A DNA stretch of 64,000 nt from Novakomyces olei. Its lineage: Eukaryota; Ascomycota; Novakomycetes; Novakomycetales; Novakomycetaceae. Below, piece after piece: positions 63,813 through 64,000 of this stretch. The translations under genes and the position numbers were made by a program. How positions within the stretch are numbered: position 1 is the stretch's first letter; each line of letters begins with the position of its first letter. Where the stretch lies: positions 1,153,001-1,217,000 of the forward strand of contig JADEYG010000004.1 in the NCBI GenBank assembly GCA_016906335.1, written 5' to 3'. The notes under the pieces are model-generated. The model was not told the origin of the DNA. It saw only the letters and a program-made list of their open reading frames with translations, and ran no database searches.

Positions 63813-64000
63813 ATGAACACGCTGGATCTGATCACGCTTTCAGGCGTGCTTGTCGTGACTCTTGCCTACTTTTCCAAAGGCAAAGGCATTTGGAACAGGT
63901 TACTGGGCCTTTTCGGCGGCTCTGCTTCGGGCAGTAATGACAAGCAGGCATCTGCCGCTGCTGATACGGGTGCTGAATCAAGAAATATTGTGGAAAAAAT
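63813..64000 (+). CDS. ncp1: NADPH-cytochrome P450 reductase, N-terminus (runs off the right edge)
   Basis: 62 codons are visible. The start MNTLDLITLSGVLVVTLAYF is followed by a Gly/Ser/Lys stretch. It matches the N-terminal membrane anchor of fungal reductases, which begin with an LDTLDLVVL-like segment and a single helix. The enzyme passes electrons from NADPH through FAD and FMN to P450s such as Erg11 at the ER. The flavodoxin domain lies beyond the window, so the call rests on the anchor alone. Confidence 0.65.
   Translation, partial: MNTLDLITLSGVLVVTLAYFSKGKGIWNRLLGLFGGSASGSNDKQASAAADTGAESRNIVEK

Overview
The window is a gene-dense piece of a nuclear genome from an ascomycete fungus. 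It holds about 30 protein-coding genes on both strands, many split by short introns (35-50 nt is common). These introns have clear donors (GTAAGT, GTATGT, GTACGT) and a CTAAC or CTGAC branch site that often lies only 5-15 nt before the AG. Kei1, Atg33, Syo1, a split arginine attenuator peptide in front of CPA1 and a Ste11-type HMG factor all point to Ascomycota. A complex I assembly factor and the exon-junction protein Mago exclude budding yeasts such as Saccharomyces. The HomolE-like box before RPL15 recalls Taphrinomycotina; the branch site hugging the acceptor recalls early-diverging Saccharomycotina such as Yarrowia. I cannot decide between these. No rRNA, tRNA, CRISPR array or transposon was recognised.

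Layout, left to right: F-box gene (partial, -), MAGO (-), SEC26 beta-COP (+), GID4/VID24 (-), IBA57 (+), RRP1 (+), a Ste11-like HMG factor (-), cytidine deaminase (+), an unknown membrane protein (-), an NDUFAF2-like complex I factor (+), peroxisomal enoyl-CoA isomerase (-), zinc alcohol dehydrogenase (-), RPL15 (-), AAP uORF and CPA1 (+), ArfGAP GCS1 (-), ATG33-like (-), Est1/SMG7-like (-), MET2 (+), small heat-shock protein (+), SYO1 (-), MLH1 (+), GNAT acetyltransferase (-), an EMAPII-type tRNA-binding protein (-), SEC39 (-), KEI1 (+), mitochondrial RNA polymerase RPO41 (+), NOP53 (-), RIO2 (+), an RBMS-like two-RRM protein (-), and the start of cytochrome P450 reductase NCP1 (+).

The genes are housekeeping and do not form a cluster. 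Several share themes: ribosome biogenesis (RRP1, RPL15, SYO1, NOP53, RIO2), COPI and ER-Golgi traffic (SEC26, GCS1, SEC39), mitochondria (IBA57, NDUFAF2-like, ATG33, RPO41) and arginine or methionine synthesis (CPA1, MET2). Exon structures were rebuilt by hand. In nearly every gene the reading frame closes across all junctions and the joined protein matches the known family length.

The most striking non-coding features are a ~250-bp inverted repeat (18977-19232 and 21752-21994) around two genes, the AAP uORF of CPA1 interrupted by an intron, internal telomere-like TTAGGG motifs, and a heavy load of micro- and minisatellites. The satellites lie in intergenic DNA, in introns and, in frame, inside RPO41 and the membrane protein.
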